Source: Candidatus Culexmicrobium profundum (GTDB taxonomy: Archaea; Thermoproteota; Methanomethylicia; Culexarchaeales; Culexmicrobiaceae). From it: a stretch of 12,814 nt of DNA. The position numbers and the translations under genes are program-made. Positions 1 through 6,309 of this stretch are shown piece by piece. The notes beneath the pieces were generated by a model. It searched no databases and was not told the DNA's origin. It saw nothing but the letters and a program-made list of their open reading frames with translations. Positions within the stretch are counted from its first letter, which is position 1. Every line of letters begins with the position of its first letter. The DNA lies in assembly GCA_025061245.1 (NCBI GenBank), contig JANZKD010000039.1, forward strand, positions 1 through 12,814, read 5' to 3'.

Positions 1-54
1 TGTTAGTGTGATGATGATTATCATGATTAGTGTTGATGTTGAACGTAGTCTCAT
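1..54 (-). CDS. N-terminus of an unidentified protein with a hydrophobic leader, cut by the window edge
   Basis: Only the first 18 codons are present: ATG at 54-52, then a short basic stretch (MRLRSTST) followed by a run of Leu, Ile, Met and Thr (LIMIIIITLT). This is the pattern of a signal peptide or membrane anchor, so the product is probably exported or membrane-bound. The start is supported by an AGGTGA ribosome binding site at 68-63, eight bases upstream, and by a TATA-like TTATAAA at about 103-97, which puts transcription start near base 74. It lies downstream of the radical SAM gene on the same strand, with an 81-base gap that seems to carry its own promoter. The function cannot be told from this fragment. 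A chance start codon in AT-rich DNA remains possible. Confidence 0.5.
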   Translation of the reverse strand, partial: MRLRSTSTLIMIIIITLT

Positions 55-96
55 GGGTGTATTCACCTTTCCTTACAATTGTAATGTTATTGTTAA

Positions 97-103
97 TTTA
101 TAA
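97..103 (-). promoter_or_regulatory. TATA-like element for the left-edge minus-strand gene
   Basis: Read on the minus strand this is TTATAAA, preceded by purine-rich AAAGAG in the place of a BRE. It lies about 45 bases before the ATG at 54, which would give a short leader that includes the AGGTGA site. The assignment is by spacing and sequence only. Confidence 0.35.
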
Positions 104-135
104 CTCTTTATAATTTCTATGTGTTGTTCTAAATG

Positions 136-1194
136 TTATGATAATACTATGTATTTTGCAATTCTTTTAGCTTTCTTTGAGCCAACGATTTTCACTAATT
201 TTTCAATGGTCCATTTAGCTTCACCTTCTAATTGGAGTTTAATTATTTTTCTAGCTGACTTAGGTCCTATTCCTGGGATTTTTAGTATTTCATTTATGCT
301 TGCTGATGATAGGTCTATTGGGTATAGGTGGGGGTTTGCTTTTGCATATGCGATTTTAAGGTTTTCATTTGGTAGCATTTCATTTTCATCTAATATTGTT
401 TTTAGGTCTTCTAATGTGAAGTTATAGTTTCTAATTAGGAAGAATGCTTGGTATAGTCTGTATTCCCTTTTCTTGGAGCATTTTCCTAGTTTTTCTAGGG
501 GTGTGTTTTCTATTGGTGTGAATGCGCTGAAGTACATTCTTTTTAAATTGAATTTTCTAACTAATGCTTGTATTGATATTAGGTGGTCTAGGTCGCTTTC
601 ACCTAGTCCTACTATTGTTTGAGTTGTTACTCCTCCTAGGCATAGTTTTTCTCTTTTAATTTTTGCTACTTCTTCACTGCACCATTTTAATCTCTGCATA
701 ATATCCTTCCAGTAGTCTCCCTTATCTGGGCATACTTCTGTGAATATGTCTTTTCTTGGGGCTTCCATGTTTATTCCAATTCTGTCAACCATTCTCACTG
801 CATATTTAATTAATTGTCTAGGTGTTCCTGGCATTAATCTTAAATGTATATAGCCTTTGAAGCCTCTTTTTCTTAGTTCTTCTACTACTTCCAACTGTTT
901 TTGAACTGTGCTTTCTGGATCTTTATGGATTGATGATGATAGGAATATTCCCTTAATTTTCCCTTTTCTCCATAGGTTTAGAGTTACATTGACTAGTTCT
1001 TCTACTGTCCATTTTGCTCTAATGGTTTTCCTTCCTCTTCTTAGGGCGCAGTATTTGCATTCATTGATGCAGTAGCTTGAGAATAGTGTTTTTAGTAGGG
1101 GTATTCTTTTCCTTTTAGCTGAGGCCATGTAGATTGGTACTCTGCATTTATCCCATCTTGCTTGGACTGTTAGGTATCTCCATTTTCTATGCAC
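136..1194 (-). CDS. Radical SAM protein with C-terminal helix-hairpin-helix, putative DNA modification/repair family
   Basis: The 352-residue product has the radical SAM cluster motif CxxxCxxC at C42, C46 and C49, which binds a 4Fe-4S cluster that cleaves S-adenosylmethionine. A TIM-barrel-like region follows to about residue 270. The C-terminus has a helix-hairpin-helix around residues 300-316 (IPGIGPKSA), a non-specific DNA-binding module. This architecture matches the family called putative DNA modification/repair radical SAM protein (TIGR03916 type), which in bacteria is often linked to a uracil-DNA-glycosylase-like protein; no such partner is visible here. The substrate is unknown. The start is GTG at 1194-1192: a TAA stop lies 30 bases upstream in frame with no other start between, and a GGAGAT site sits about nine bases before it. 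It is transcribed divergently from gcvPA. Confidence 0.85.
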   Translation of the reverse strand: MHRKWRYLTVQARWDKCRVPIYMASAKRKRIPLLKTLFSSYCINECKYCALRRGRKTIRAKWTVEELVNVTLNLWRKGKIKGIFLSSSIHKDPESTVQKQLEVVEELRKRGFKGYIHLRLMPGTPRQLIKYAVRMVDRIGINMEAPRKDIFTEVCPDKGDYWKDIMQRLKWCSEEVAKIKREKLCLGGVTTQTIVGLGESDLDHLISIQALVRKFNLKRMYFSAFTPIENTPLEKLGKCSKKREYRLYQAFFLIRNYNFTLEDLKTILDENEMLPNENLKIAYAKANPHLYPIDLSSASINEILKIPGIGPKSARKIIKLQLEGEAKWTIEKLVKIVGSKKAKRIAKYIVLS

Positions 1195-1246
1195 TTGTTC
1201 TTCATCTCCACATTTTGGAGTTTATCAAGATAATGCTAGATTAAAC

Positions 1247-1256
1247 TTTAATTTAT
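1247..1256 (+). promoter_or_regulatory. TATA-like element upstream of gcvPA
   Basis: TTTAATTTAT at 1247-1256 lies about 30 bases before the gcvPA ATG at 1284, the spacing expected for an archaeal TATA box giving a nearly leaderless transcript. The same AT-rich stretch reads as AAATAAATTAAA on the other strand and could serve the divergent radical SAM gene with a leader of about 30 bases. A near-identical TTTAATTTATTA precedes the methylthiotransferase gene on the minus strand at 5815-5804. Confidence 0.45.
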
Positions 1257-1283
1257 TTTTAACATAGTGTTATTGGTGGAATT

Positions 1284-2687
1284 ATGGGTCAAAGCGGCTT
1301 TACTCATCCCTACCTGCCTAATTCTTCCTTTAAGGTTAAGGGTGAAATGCTTAAGGAGCTTGGCATTGAGAGTGTTGATGAATTGTATAGTGATATTCCA
1401 TCTGAGGTGAGGTTGAATAGGGATTTAAACATTCCTGGACCAATGTCTGAACTTGAAGTTTTCAAGTTTATTAAGGGGATTTTGGATGAGAATAGGAATT
1501 GTCTTGAGATGCCCGTTTTTCTTGGTGCTGGTTGCTGGCCTCACTATGTGCCTAGTTTAGTTAGGCATATTGTTAGTCGCTCTGAGTTTTTAACTTCTTA
1601 TACTCCTTATCAAGCTGAAATTTCTCAGGGTATGCTTCAAGCATTATTTGAGTATCAGAGTTTGATTTGTGAGTTAACTGAGATGGATGTGGCTAATGCT
1701 TCAATGTATGATTGGGCTTCAGCTTTGGCTGAGGCTGCCTTGATGGCTGTTAGGGTTACTCGTAGAAGTAGAATTGTTATTCCAAGGATAATTCATCCTG
1801 AGCGTAGATTGGTTTTGAAGACTTATACTGAGCCTCATGGAATTGAGGTTGTTGAAGTTGGATTTGACTCTGAGAAGGGTTTTCTTGATATTTCCAGTTT
1901 GAGTGAGGTTATGTCCCGTGATGTTGCTGCTGTTTATGTTGAGAATCCATCTTATCTTGGATTTGTTGAGGTTAATGTTAAGGCCATTGGGGAAATTGCA
2001 CATGATTATGGTGCCCTATACATTGTTGGTGTTGACCCTATTTCACTAGGCTTTCTTAGGGCTCCTGGAAGTTATGGTGCTGATATAGTTGTCGGTGAGG
2101 GTCAACCTCTTGGTAATCCAATGAATTTTGGTGGTCCTTCTCTAGGCATTTTTGCTTGTAGAGATGATAGGAAGCTGATTAGACATATGCCTGGTAGAAT
2201 TATTGGATTAACTACTACTATTGATGGTTCTGAGAGGGGTTTTGTCATGGCTTTACAGACTAGGGAGCAGCATATTAGGCGGGAGAAGGCTACTTCAAAT
2301 ATTTGTACTAATGAGGCTTTATGTGCTGTGGCTGCTGCAGTTTACTTGTCTTTGCTTGGACCTAGTGGTCTTCGCAGTTTATGTGAAACTATACTGTATA
2401 ACTCTCATTATGCTATGAGGAGGTTGAATGAAATACCTGGTGTAAGGGCTCCATTGTTTGATGCCCCTCACTTCAAGGAGTTTGTTATTAATGTTGATGG
2501 ATCAAAGTTTTCTATCAATGAGCTTCATAGACGTTTATTGAAATTTAATGTCCATGGTGGAAAGGTGATTAAATCTGAGTTTCCTGAGCTTGGTGAGTCT
2601 GCTTTATACTGTGTGACTGAGATGCATGATAAGAGTGACATTGACAGGCTTATTGAAGCTTTTAAGGCTATATTGGAGGTGTCTTAA
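1284..2687 (+). CDS. gcvPA: Glycine decarboxylase (P protein) subunit 1
   Basis: The 467-residue product is the alpha half of the split P protein of the glycine cleavage system. Together with GcvPB it decarboxylates glycine with pyridoxal phosphate and passes the aminomethyl group to lipoyl-GcvH. The length is normal for the family (about 440-470). Family features include the GAGCWPHYVPSLV region near residue 82, the SYTPYQAEISQG block near 104, and the conserved QTREQHIRREKATSN block around residue 331. GcvPA lacks the PLP lysine, which is supplied by GcvPB. A GGTGG site at 1275-1279 precedes the ATG closely. The stop codon overlaps the gcvPB start by one base (TAATG). GcvT, GcvH and lipoamide dehydrogenase are not in the window. 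Confidence 0.96.
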   Translation: MGQSGFTHPYLPNSSFKVKGEMLKELGIESVDELYSDIPSEVRLNRDLNIPGPMSELEVFKFIKGILDENRNCLEMPVFLGAGCWPHYVPSLVRHIVSRSEFLTSYTPYQAEISQGMLQALFEYQSLICELTEMDVANASMYDWASALAEAALMAVRVTRRSRIVIPRIIHPERRLVLKTYTEPHGIEVVEVGFDSEKGFLDISSLSEVMSRDVAAVYVENPSYLGFVEVNVKAIGEIAHDYGALYIVGVDPISLGFLRAPGSYGADIVVGEGQPLGNPMNFGGPSLGIFACRDDRKLIRHMPGRIIGLTTTIDGSERGFVMALQTREQHIRREKATSNICTNEALCAVAAAVYLSLLGPSGLRSLCETILYNSHYAMRRLNEIPGVRAPLFDAPHFKEFVINVDGSKFSINELHRRLLKFNVHGGKVIKSEFPELGESALYCVTEMHDKSDIDRLIEAFKAILEVS

Positions 2688-4222
2688 TGTTTAGGCAAGC
2701 TAAGTGGAGGGAGCCATTAATTTTCGAGTTGAGTGTTGAGGGTAGAGTTGGCCACATTCCTCCGAGAGTGGATGAGGAGATTAAGGAGTCTGTGGGTGAT
2801 GTTTTTCAGAGTTTTCCTAAGGAGTTGCTTAGAGAAAATATTAATCTTCCTGAGTTATCTGAGGTTGATGTTGCCCGTCATTTTATTAGGCTTTCAGAGA
2901 TGAATTATGGAGTTGATTCTGGACCTTATCCTCTTGGTTCATGTACTATGAAGTATAATCCTAAGGTTAATGAGGATTTGGCTTCACTTGATAATGTTGC
3001 TTGGCTTCATCCCTATCAAGACGAGTCTACTATTCAGGGGGCATTGAAGCTATTGTATTTGGTTGAGAAGTGGCTTGCAGAGATTACTGGGATGCATAGA
3101 GTTACACTTCAGCCTTCAGCTGGAGCTCATGGCGAGTATGTTGGTTGCTTAATTATAAGGGCTTATCATAAGTTTAAGGGTGAGGTTAATCGTGATGAAA
3201 TAATTGTCCCTGACTCTGCTCATGGAACTAATCCTGCTAGTGCTGCTATGGCTGGCTTTAGGGTTGTGGTTATCCCTTCAGCTGAGGATGGATGTATAGA
3301 TTTAGAGGCTTTGAAGGCTGCTGTTTCAAGTAGGACTGCTGGTTTAATGCTTACTAACCCTAATACTCTCGGTATATTTGAGGAGCATATCTTGGAGATT
3401 GCTGATATAATTCATGATGCCGGCGGCCTATTGTATTATGATGGAGCTAATTTGAATGGGATTATGGGTAAAGTTAGACCTGGAGATATGGGCTTTGATA
3501 TTGTCCACATAAATGTTCATAAAACATTCTCTACTCCTCATGGTGGAGGTGGGCCTGGTGCTGGACCGGTGGGGGTTGTTGACTTCTTAGAGAAGTTTCT
3601 GCCAATACCGACTGTGGAATTTGATGGTAAGCGTTATTATTTAGATTATAATCGTCCATATTCTATTGGTAAGGTTAGGTCTTTTTATGGTAATTTTGCA
3701 GTTTTAGTGAAGACTGCAGCTTACATCTTATCTATGGGTTCTAGGGGGCTTAGGGAGGCTGCTGAGCTGTCAGTGTTGAATACTAATTACTTTATTAAGA
3801 AGATTTCAAATGTTAAGGGGTTGTCATTGCCATTTTCACATAATAAGCCTAGGAAGCATGAATGTGTTTTGAGTGCTTCTAAGCTTTTTAAGGATACTGG
3901 GGTTAGGGCTTTAGATGTGGCTAAGATGCTTTTGGATTATGGTTTACATGCACCTACAATGTATTTCCCATTGATTGTTAAGGAGGCTTTGATGATTGAG
4001 TTTACTGATACTGAGTCTAAGGAGAATATTGATCGTTATGTTGATGTTTTAAGGGAGATTGTGAGGGATGCATATGAGAATCCGGATAAAGTTAAGTCTG
4101 CACCTGTGAATACTGCTGTTGGTAGGCTTGATGATGTTAAGGCTAGTCATCCGAGAACCATGTGTCTTTCATGGAGGATGTATAGGAAGCGATTGTTGGA
4201 GTGTAGTGTCGGTGAAGGTTAA
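2687..4222 (+). CDS. gcvPB: Glycine decarboxylase (P protein) subunit 2, PLP-binding
   Basis: The 511-residue beta subunit carries the pyridoxal phosphate site. The sequence HINVHKTFSTPHGGGGPGAG contains the Schiff-base lysine, K279 by count, followed by the glycine-rich loop typical of P protein. Other family blocks are GPYPLGSCTMKYNP near residue 80, LQPSAGAHGEY near 142, and DSAHGTNPASAAMAGF near 177. It forms an alpha2-beta2 complex with GcvPA and releases CO2 from glycine. The ATG overlaps the gcvPA stop by one base and has a GGAGGTG site at 2675-2681, so translation is probably coupled. Its last 11 bases overlap the start of the MoaD/ThiS-like gene. Confidence 0.97.
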   Translation: MFRQAKWREPLIFELSVEGRVGHIPPRVDEEIKESVGDVFQSFPKELLRENINLPELSEVDVARHFIRLSEMNYGVDSGPYPLGSCTMKYNPKVNEDLASLDNVAWLHPYQDESTIQGALKLLYLVEKWLAEITGMHRVTLQPSAGAHGEYVGCLIIRAYHKFKGEVNRDEIIVPDSAHGTNPASAAMAGFRVVVIPSAEDGCIDLEALKAAVSSRTAGLMLTNPNTLGIFEEHILEIADIIHDAGGLLYYDGANLNGIMGKVRPGDMGFDIVHINVHKTFSTPHGGGGPGAGPVGVVDFLEKFLPIPTVEFDGKRYYLDYNRPYSIGKVRSFYGNFAVLVKTAAYILSMGSRGLREAAELSVLNTNYFIKKISNVKGLSLPFSHNKPRKHECVLSASKLFKDTGVRALDVAKMLLDYGLHAPTMYFPLIVKEALMIEFTDTESKENIDRYVDVLREIVRDAYENPDKVKSAPVNTAVGRLDDVKASHPRTMCLSWRMYRKRLLECSVGEG

Positions 4223-4496
4223 AGTTTTGTTTTTTGCTTCAATTAAGGATATTACTGGTGTTTCAGAGTTAACTTTAGATGTTAATGAATTCTCCACCAT
4301 ACTTGATGTTCTTAAGAGATTGGCTGAAATTTATGGTGATAGATTTAGGGATTATGTTTTTGGAGATGATTTCAGTTTTAAGCCTCATATACGCTTAGCT
4401 CTTAATGGTGACTATTTAGATTCTTCGAGGATTGGTGAGTTTAGGGTTCATGATGGGGATGTTATTGCGGTTTTGCCTCCTGTTTCTGGTGGCTAA
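4212..4496 (+). CDS. MoaD/ThiS-family small sulfur carrier protein
   Basis: The 94-residue product begins VKVKVLFFASIKDITG and ends in PPVSGG. The first strand, the beta-grasp pattern, the LALNG block and the terminal di-glycine are those of MoaD/ThiS/SAMP sulfur carriers. In these proteins the C-terminal glycine is adenylated by an E1-like enzyme and then carries sulfur as a thiocarboxylate for molybdopterin or thiolated tRNA, or is conjugated to proteins in archaea. An open frame exists back to 4119 inside gcvPB, but the domain starts at the GTG at 4212. The GTG at 4206 is an alternative; GGAG at 4198-4201 serves either. It overlaps gcvPB by 11 bases. Which pathway it serves cannot be read from the sequence; no MoaE, MoeB or ThiF is nearby. 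Confidence 0.88.
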   Translation: MKVKVLFFASIKDITGVSELTLDVNEFSTILDVLKRLAEIYGDRFRDYVFGDDFSFKPHIRLALNGDYLDSSRIGEFRVHDGDVIAVLPPVSGG

Positions 4497-5773
4497 ATTA
4501 TTTTTCCTTCAAGTTGAATTGGTGTTGCTCCAGTGATCTTAATTTTAACCCATTCTCCCAGTTTTATCTTTGGTTCCTTTATGACTACTATTTTATAGTT
4601 TCTCAGTCTAGCCTTTACACTTTCATATTTTCCTCTTTCTAATGGCAGTACTCTTCTAGTTTTTCCTATGAGTTTCATGTTTCTTTCTAATCCTATTTGG
4701 AAGGATAGTTGTGTCATTATTTTTGAGCGTTTCTTTTTTATTGGTTCTAGTATTTGGGGCATTGCAGCTGCCTTTGTGTGTGGTCTTGGACTGAATCTTG
4801 ATATGTGGATTTTGTCTGGCTGTGTTTCCATGATGACTTTGCAGGTGTTGTTGAATGCCTCTTCACTTTCTGTTGGGAATCCAACTATCACGTCTGTTGC
4901 GAGGAATAGTTCTGGATACTTTCCTCTAAATTTGTAGACTATTTCCTTGAATTCTTCTACACTATACTTTCTATTCATTAATTTTAGTATTCTATTGTCT
5001 CCGCTTTGGAGTGGGAGGTGTAGGAATTTATACACTTTCTCGTTCTCATATACTTCTATTAGTTCATCTAGTATTCTTAATGCATTGTTTGGAGTCATCA
5101 TTCCTATTCTAATCATGAAGTCTCCTGGTATTTCTGTAATTTTGCTTATTAGTTCTGGTAGTGTTGTTCCTATGTCGCATCCGTATGCAGCTGTGTCTTG
5201 GGCTGTTAATCTAATTTCTTTTGCTCCTTGAGCTACTGCGTTTTTCACAGCGTTGACTATTTGATTTAGCTTGAAGCTTCTTAGCTTTCCTCTAGCTATT
5301 TTTACAATGCAGTATGAGCAGTTTCCTAGGCATCCTTCGGCTATTGGAACTGTGTATTGCAGTCCTTCAATGTATGTTGGTAGGATTTTTCTTTGAATAT
5401 GTTCTCCATTTATTTTTATTATTTTTTCTTTGCTTTCTACTACTTCTACTATTTCTTCAGTGAATTGAGGTGCAACTAGTGATGCATCTTTCGTTATGCT
5501 TGAGATGAGGGCTGGCTGTGCTTTTACCATGCATCCAGAGATTATTAACTTGAATTTTCTTTCCTTTCTTAATTCTTCTAGTTCTCTAATTCTTTTCACT
5601 ATTTTTCTTTCAGTTTCTCCTCTCACTGTACATGTATTTAGTATGACTATGTCTGCATTGTCTATGGTGTCAGCTATTGTATGCCCCCTATTTAGGAGTA
5701 GACTTCTCATTATGTTGCTGTCAGCTTTATTTGCTGCGCATCCATAGGTTTCAATGTATACTTTTAGTTTCAT
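4493..5773 (-). CDS. MiaB-family tRNA t6A37 methylthiotransferase (MtaB/CDKAL1 type)
   Basis: The 426-residue protein has the three-part methylthiotransferase layout. The N-terminal UPF0004 domain has cluster cysteines C12 (ETYGCAANKAD), C48 (LNTCTVRGETE) and C81 (ISGCMV). The radical SAM domain has C148, C152 and C155 (EGCLGNCSYC). A TRAM RNA-binding domain fills about the last 60 residues. Archaeal members of this group add a methylthio group to t6A at position 37 of tRNA, giving ms2t6A, which steadies codon-anticodon pairing. Length and the GCAANKADS block fit the archaeal/eukaryotic e-MtaB branch rather than bacterial MiaB. The ATG at 5773-5771 has a weak GAGAG site and a TATA-like element at 5815-5804. 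Its stop overlaps that of the convergent sulfur carrier gene by four bases. Confidence 0.94.
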   Translation of the reverse strand: MKLKVYIETYGCAANKADSNIMRSLLLNRGHTIADTIDNADIVILNTCTVRGETERKIVKRIRELEELRKERKFKLIISGCMVKAQPALISSITKDASLVAPQFTEEIVEVVESKEKIIKINGEHIQRKILPTYIEGLQYTVPIAEGCLGNCSYCIVKIARGKLRSFKLNQIVNAVKNAVAQGAKEIRLTAQDTAAYGCDIGTTLPELISKITEIPGDFMIRIGMMTPNNALRILDELIEVYENEKVYKFLHLPLQSGDNRILKLMNRKYSVEEFKEIVYKFRGKYPELFLATDVIVGFPTESEEAFNNTCKVIMETQPDKIHISRFSPRPHTKAAAMPQILEPIKKKRSKIMTQLSFQIGLERNMKLIGKTRRVLPLERGKYESVKARLRNYKIVVIKEPKIKLGEWVKIKITGATPIQLEGKII

Positions 5774-5803
5774 TTTCTCTCAACAAATAACGCAATTACA
5801 CTC

Positions 5804-5815
5804 TAATAAATTAAA
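5804..5815 (-). promoter_or_regulatory. TATA-like element for the methylthiotransferase gene
   Basis: Read on the minus strand this is TTTAATTTATTA, preceded by A-rich sequence. It lies about 31-42 bases before the ATG at 5773, so transcription would start about 10 bases before the gene. It closely resembles the element upstream of gcvPA. No mapping data are available. Confidence 0.45.
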
Positions 5816-5999
5816 TTTTTTTGTAGTGTGCTTCTCGGAGCTTTGTGCTTTTTTCTAGTTTTTAAGTTTTCTTCTGTCTTTTTATATCGTATTTTTGGTT
5901 TTTTATTGCTTTATTTTGTTTTTTATTTTTTCTCTTGTCTTTATTTTGGTTTTTCTAAATTTTCCATTTTGTATTTTTTGTTGGTATTTGTATTCTCTG
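5816..5999. other. Extremely T-rich non-coding stretch between divergent genes
   Basis: The interval between the methylthiotransferase start (5773) and the ribbon-helix-helix start (6067) is 293 bases and holds no gene I can support. Its core is strikingly T-rich on the plus strand: by hand count 5881-5940 has 43 T, 6 A, 5 C and 6 G, and 5941-6000 has 38 T, 8 A, 5 C and 9 G. Repeated T runs could stop plus-strand transcription. They may equally be what unselected DNA becomes under this region's strand bias. Open frames here translate to Phe/Leu/Tyr strings with no start signals. Confidence 0.6.
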
Positions 6000-6019
6000 G
6001 GTATTACCATGGTAATACC
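6000..6019. promoter_or_regulatory. Perfect 20-bp palindrome, candidate operator of the ribbon-helix-helix gene
   Basis: The sequence GGTATTACCATGGTAATACC is its own reverse complement over all 20 bases, with mismatches immediately outside. It sits about 48 bases upstream of the GTG start of a ribbon-helix-helix protein. Such dimeric proteins often bind symmetric sites in their own promoter, so autoregulation is the natural reading. Depending on the true TATA box, it lies either just upstream of the promoter or over the transcription start. I noticed no second copy in the window, but this was not an exhaustive search. Confidence 0.55.
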
Positions 6020-6066
6020 AGCATCTAAGTGTTGCTTAATAGAATATATTCATGGGGGAGAGGTGG

Positions 6067-6234
6067 GTGAAAGTAATCGTAGCAAGAGTTCCTGAAGCTA
6101 TTCTCAATGAAATTGACATTCTCGTCAAAACTGGTCGCTATTCTTCTAGGGCGGAGGTGATAAGGGTAGCTGTCAGGGATCTGATAAGGAAGGAGTTTGT
6201 TAGTGCTAGGTCAGCGCTTAAAGTATACGGATAG
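6067..6234 (+). CDS. Small ribbon-helix-helix (CopG/Arc-type) DNA-binding protein
   Basis: The product is 55 residues from GTG at 6067. A beta-strand (KVIVARVP) is followed by a helix (EAILNEIDILVKTG), the turn YSSRAEV, and a second helix (IRVAVRDLIRKE). This is the classic ribbon-helix-helix fold, which dimerises and inserts the paired strands into the major groove. Members act as local transcription regulators or as antitoxins; no toxin gene is adjacent. An ATG at 6052 would add MGERW, but its codons are made of the GGGGGAGAGGTGG ribosome binding site at 6054-6066, so the GTG is preferred. Codon use is unlike its neighbours: A or C ends 23 of 55 codons, against 10 of the first 55 in dph2. 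It stands alone between a palindrome and a T-run. Confidence 0.85.
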   Translation: MKVIVARVPEAILNEIDILVKTGRYSSRAEVIRVAVRDLIRKEFVSARSALKVYG

Positions 6235-6250
6235 ACCCATAATCTTAACC

Positions 6251-6261
6251 CTTCTTTTTTT
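6251..6261 (+). terminator. T-run terminator after the ribbon-helix-helix gene
   Basis: CTTCTTTTTTT begins 17 bases after the TAG of the small regulator gene and fits the oligo-T termination signal of archaeal RNA polymerase. There is no clear hairpin. It separates the regulator from the dph2 cluster, which has its own promoter-like sequence. Confidence 0.45.
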
Positions 6262-6270
6262 GAAATAAGC

Positions 6271-6280
6271 TAAATTATTA
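6271..6280 (+). promoter_or_regulatory. TATA-like element upstream of dph2
   Basis: TAAATTATTA, preceded by AAATAAGC, lies 30-39 bases before the dph2 ATG at 6310. This spacing would give a transcript starting only a few bases before the gene. It is the likely promoter of the long plus-strand cluster. No good ribosome binding site precedes the ATG, consistent with a near-leaderless start. Confidence 0.4.
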
Positions 6281-6309
6281 GTTTGTAGATTTTTTCTTGG
6301 GAATTAGCT

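Noticed and set aside
1..40. C/D box small RNA suggested by GTGATGATGA near base 8
   Set aside because: No matching D box (CTGA) or internal C'/D' pair follows at the needed distance.
2..103. Open frame on the plus strand from the left edge to TAA at 101-103, possibly the end of an incoming gene
   Set aside because: The composition is not distinctive. The opposite strand offers a better explanation, with a ribosome binding site, start codon, hydrophobic leader and TATA-like element in correct order.
1195..1283. Glycine riboswitch ahead of the glycine decarboxylase genes
   Set aside because: The gap is only 89 bases, AT-rich, and already holds promoters for two divergent genes; there is no paired tandem structure of the expected size.
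1719..2003. Minus-strand open frames inside gcvPA, dph2, csl4, the RNase III-like gene, tfs and pcna
   Set aside because: Each lies opposite a well-identified protein, has low-complexity Asn/Ser/Thr/Leu content caused by the strand bias, and lacks start signals.
4119..4211. A longer start for the sulfur carrier gene inside gcvPB
   Set aside because: The extra 31 residues are gcvPB codons in another frame and match no MoaD/ThiS N-terminus; the domain begins at the GTG at 4212.
5774..6066. Replication origin in the AT-rich gap, given pcna and priL in the window
   Set aside because: No cdc6/orc1 gene and no repeated origin recognition boxes are seen; the palindrome is a single copy. The T-richness has a simpler explanation.
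5828..6095. Two open frames on the plus strand giving highly hydrophobic 66-residue proteins rich in Phe, Leu and Tyr
   Set aside because: They are a by-product of the T-rich tract (TTT, TTG and TAT codons). They lack ribosome binding sites, overlap each other, and one runs into the palindrome and the regulator gene.
6052..6234. Ribbon-helix-helix gene as an antitoxin of a toxin-antitoxin pair
   Set aside because: No small toxin-like gene lies on either side; the next gene is dph2 with its own promoter and the previous one is a divergent tRNA enzyme.
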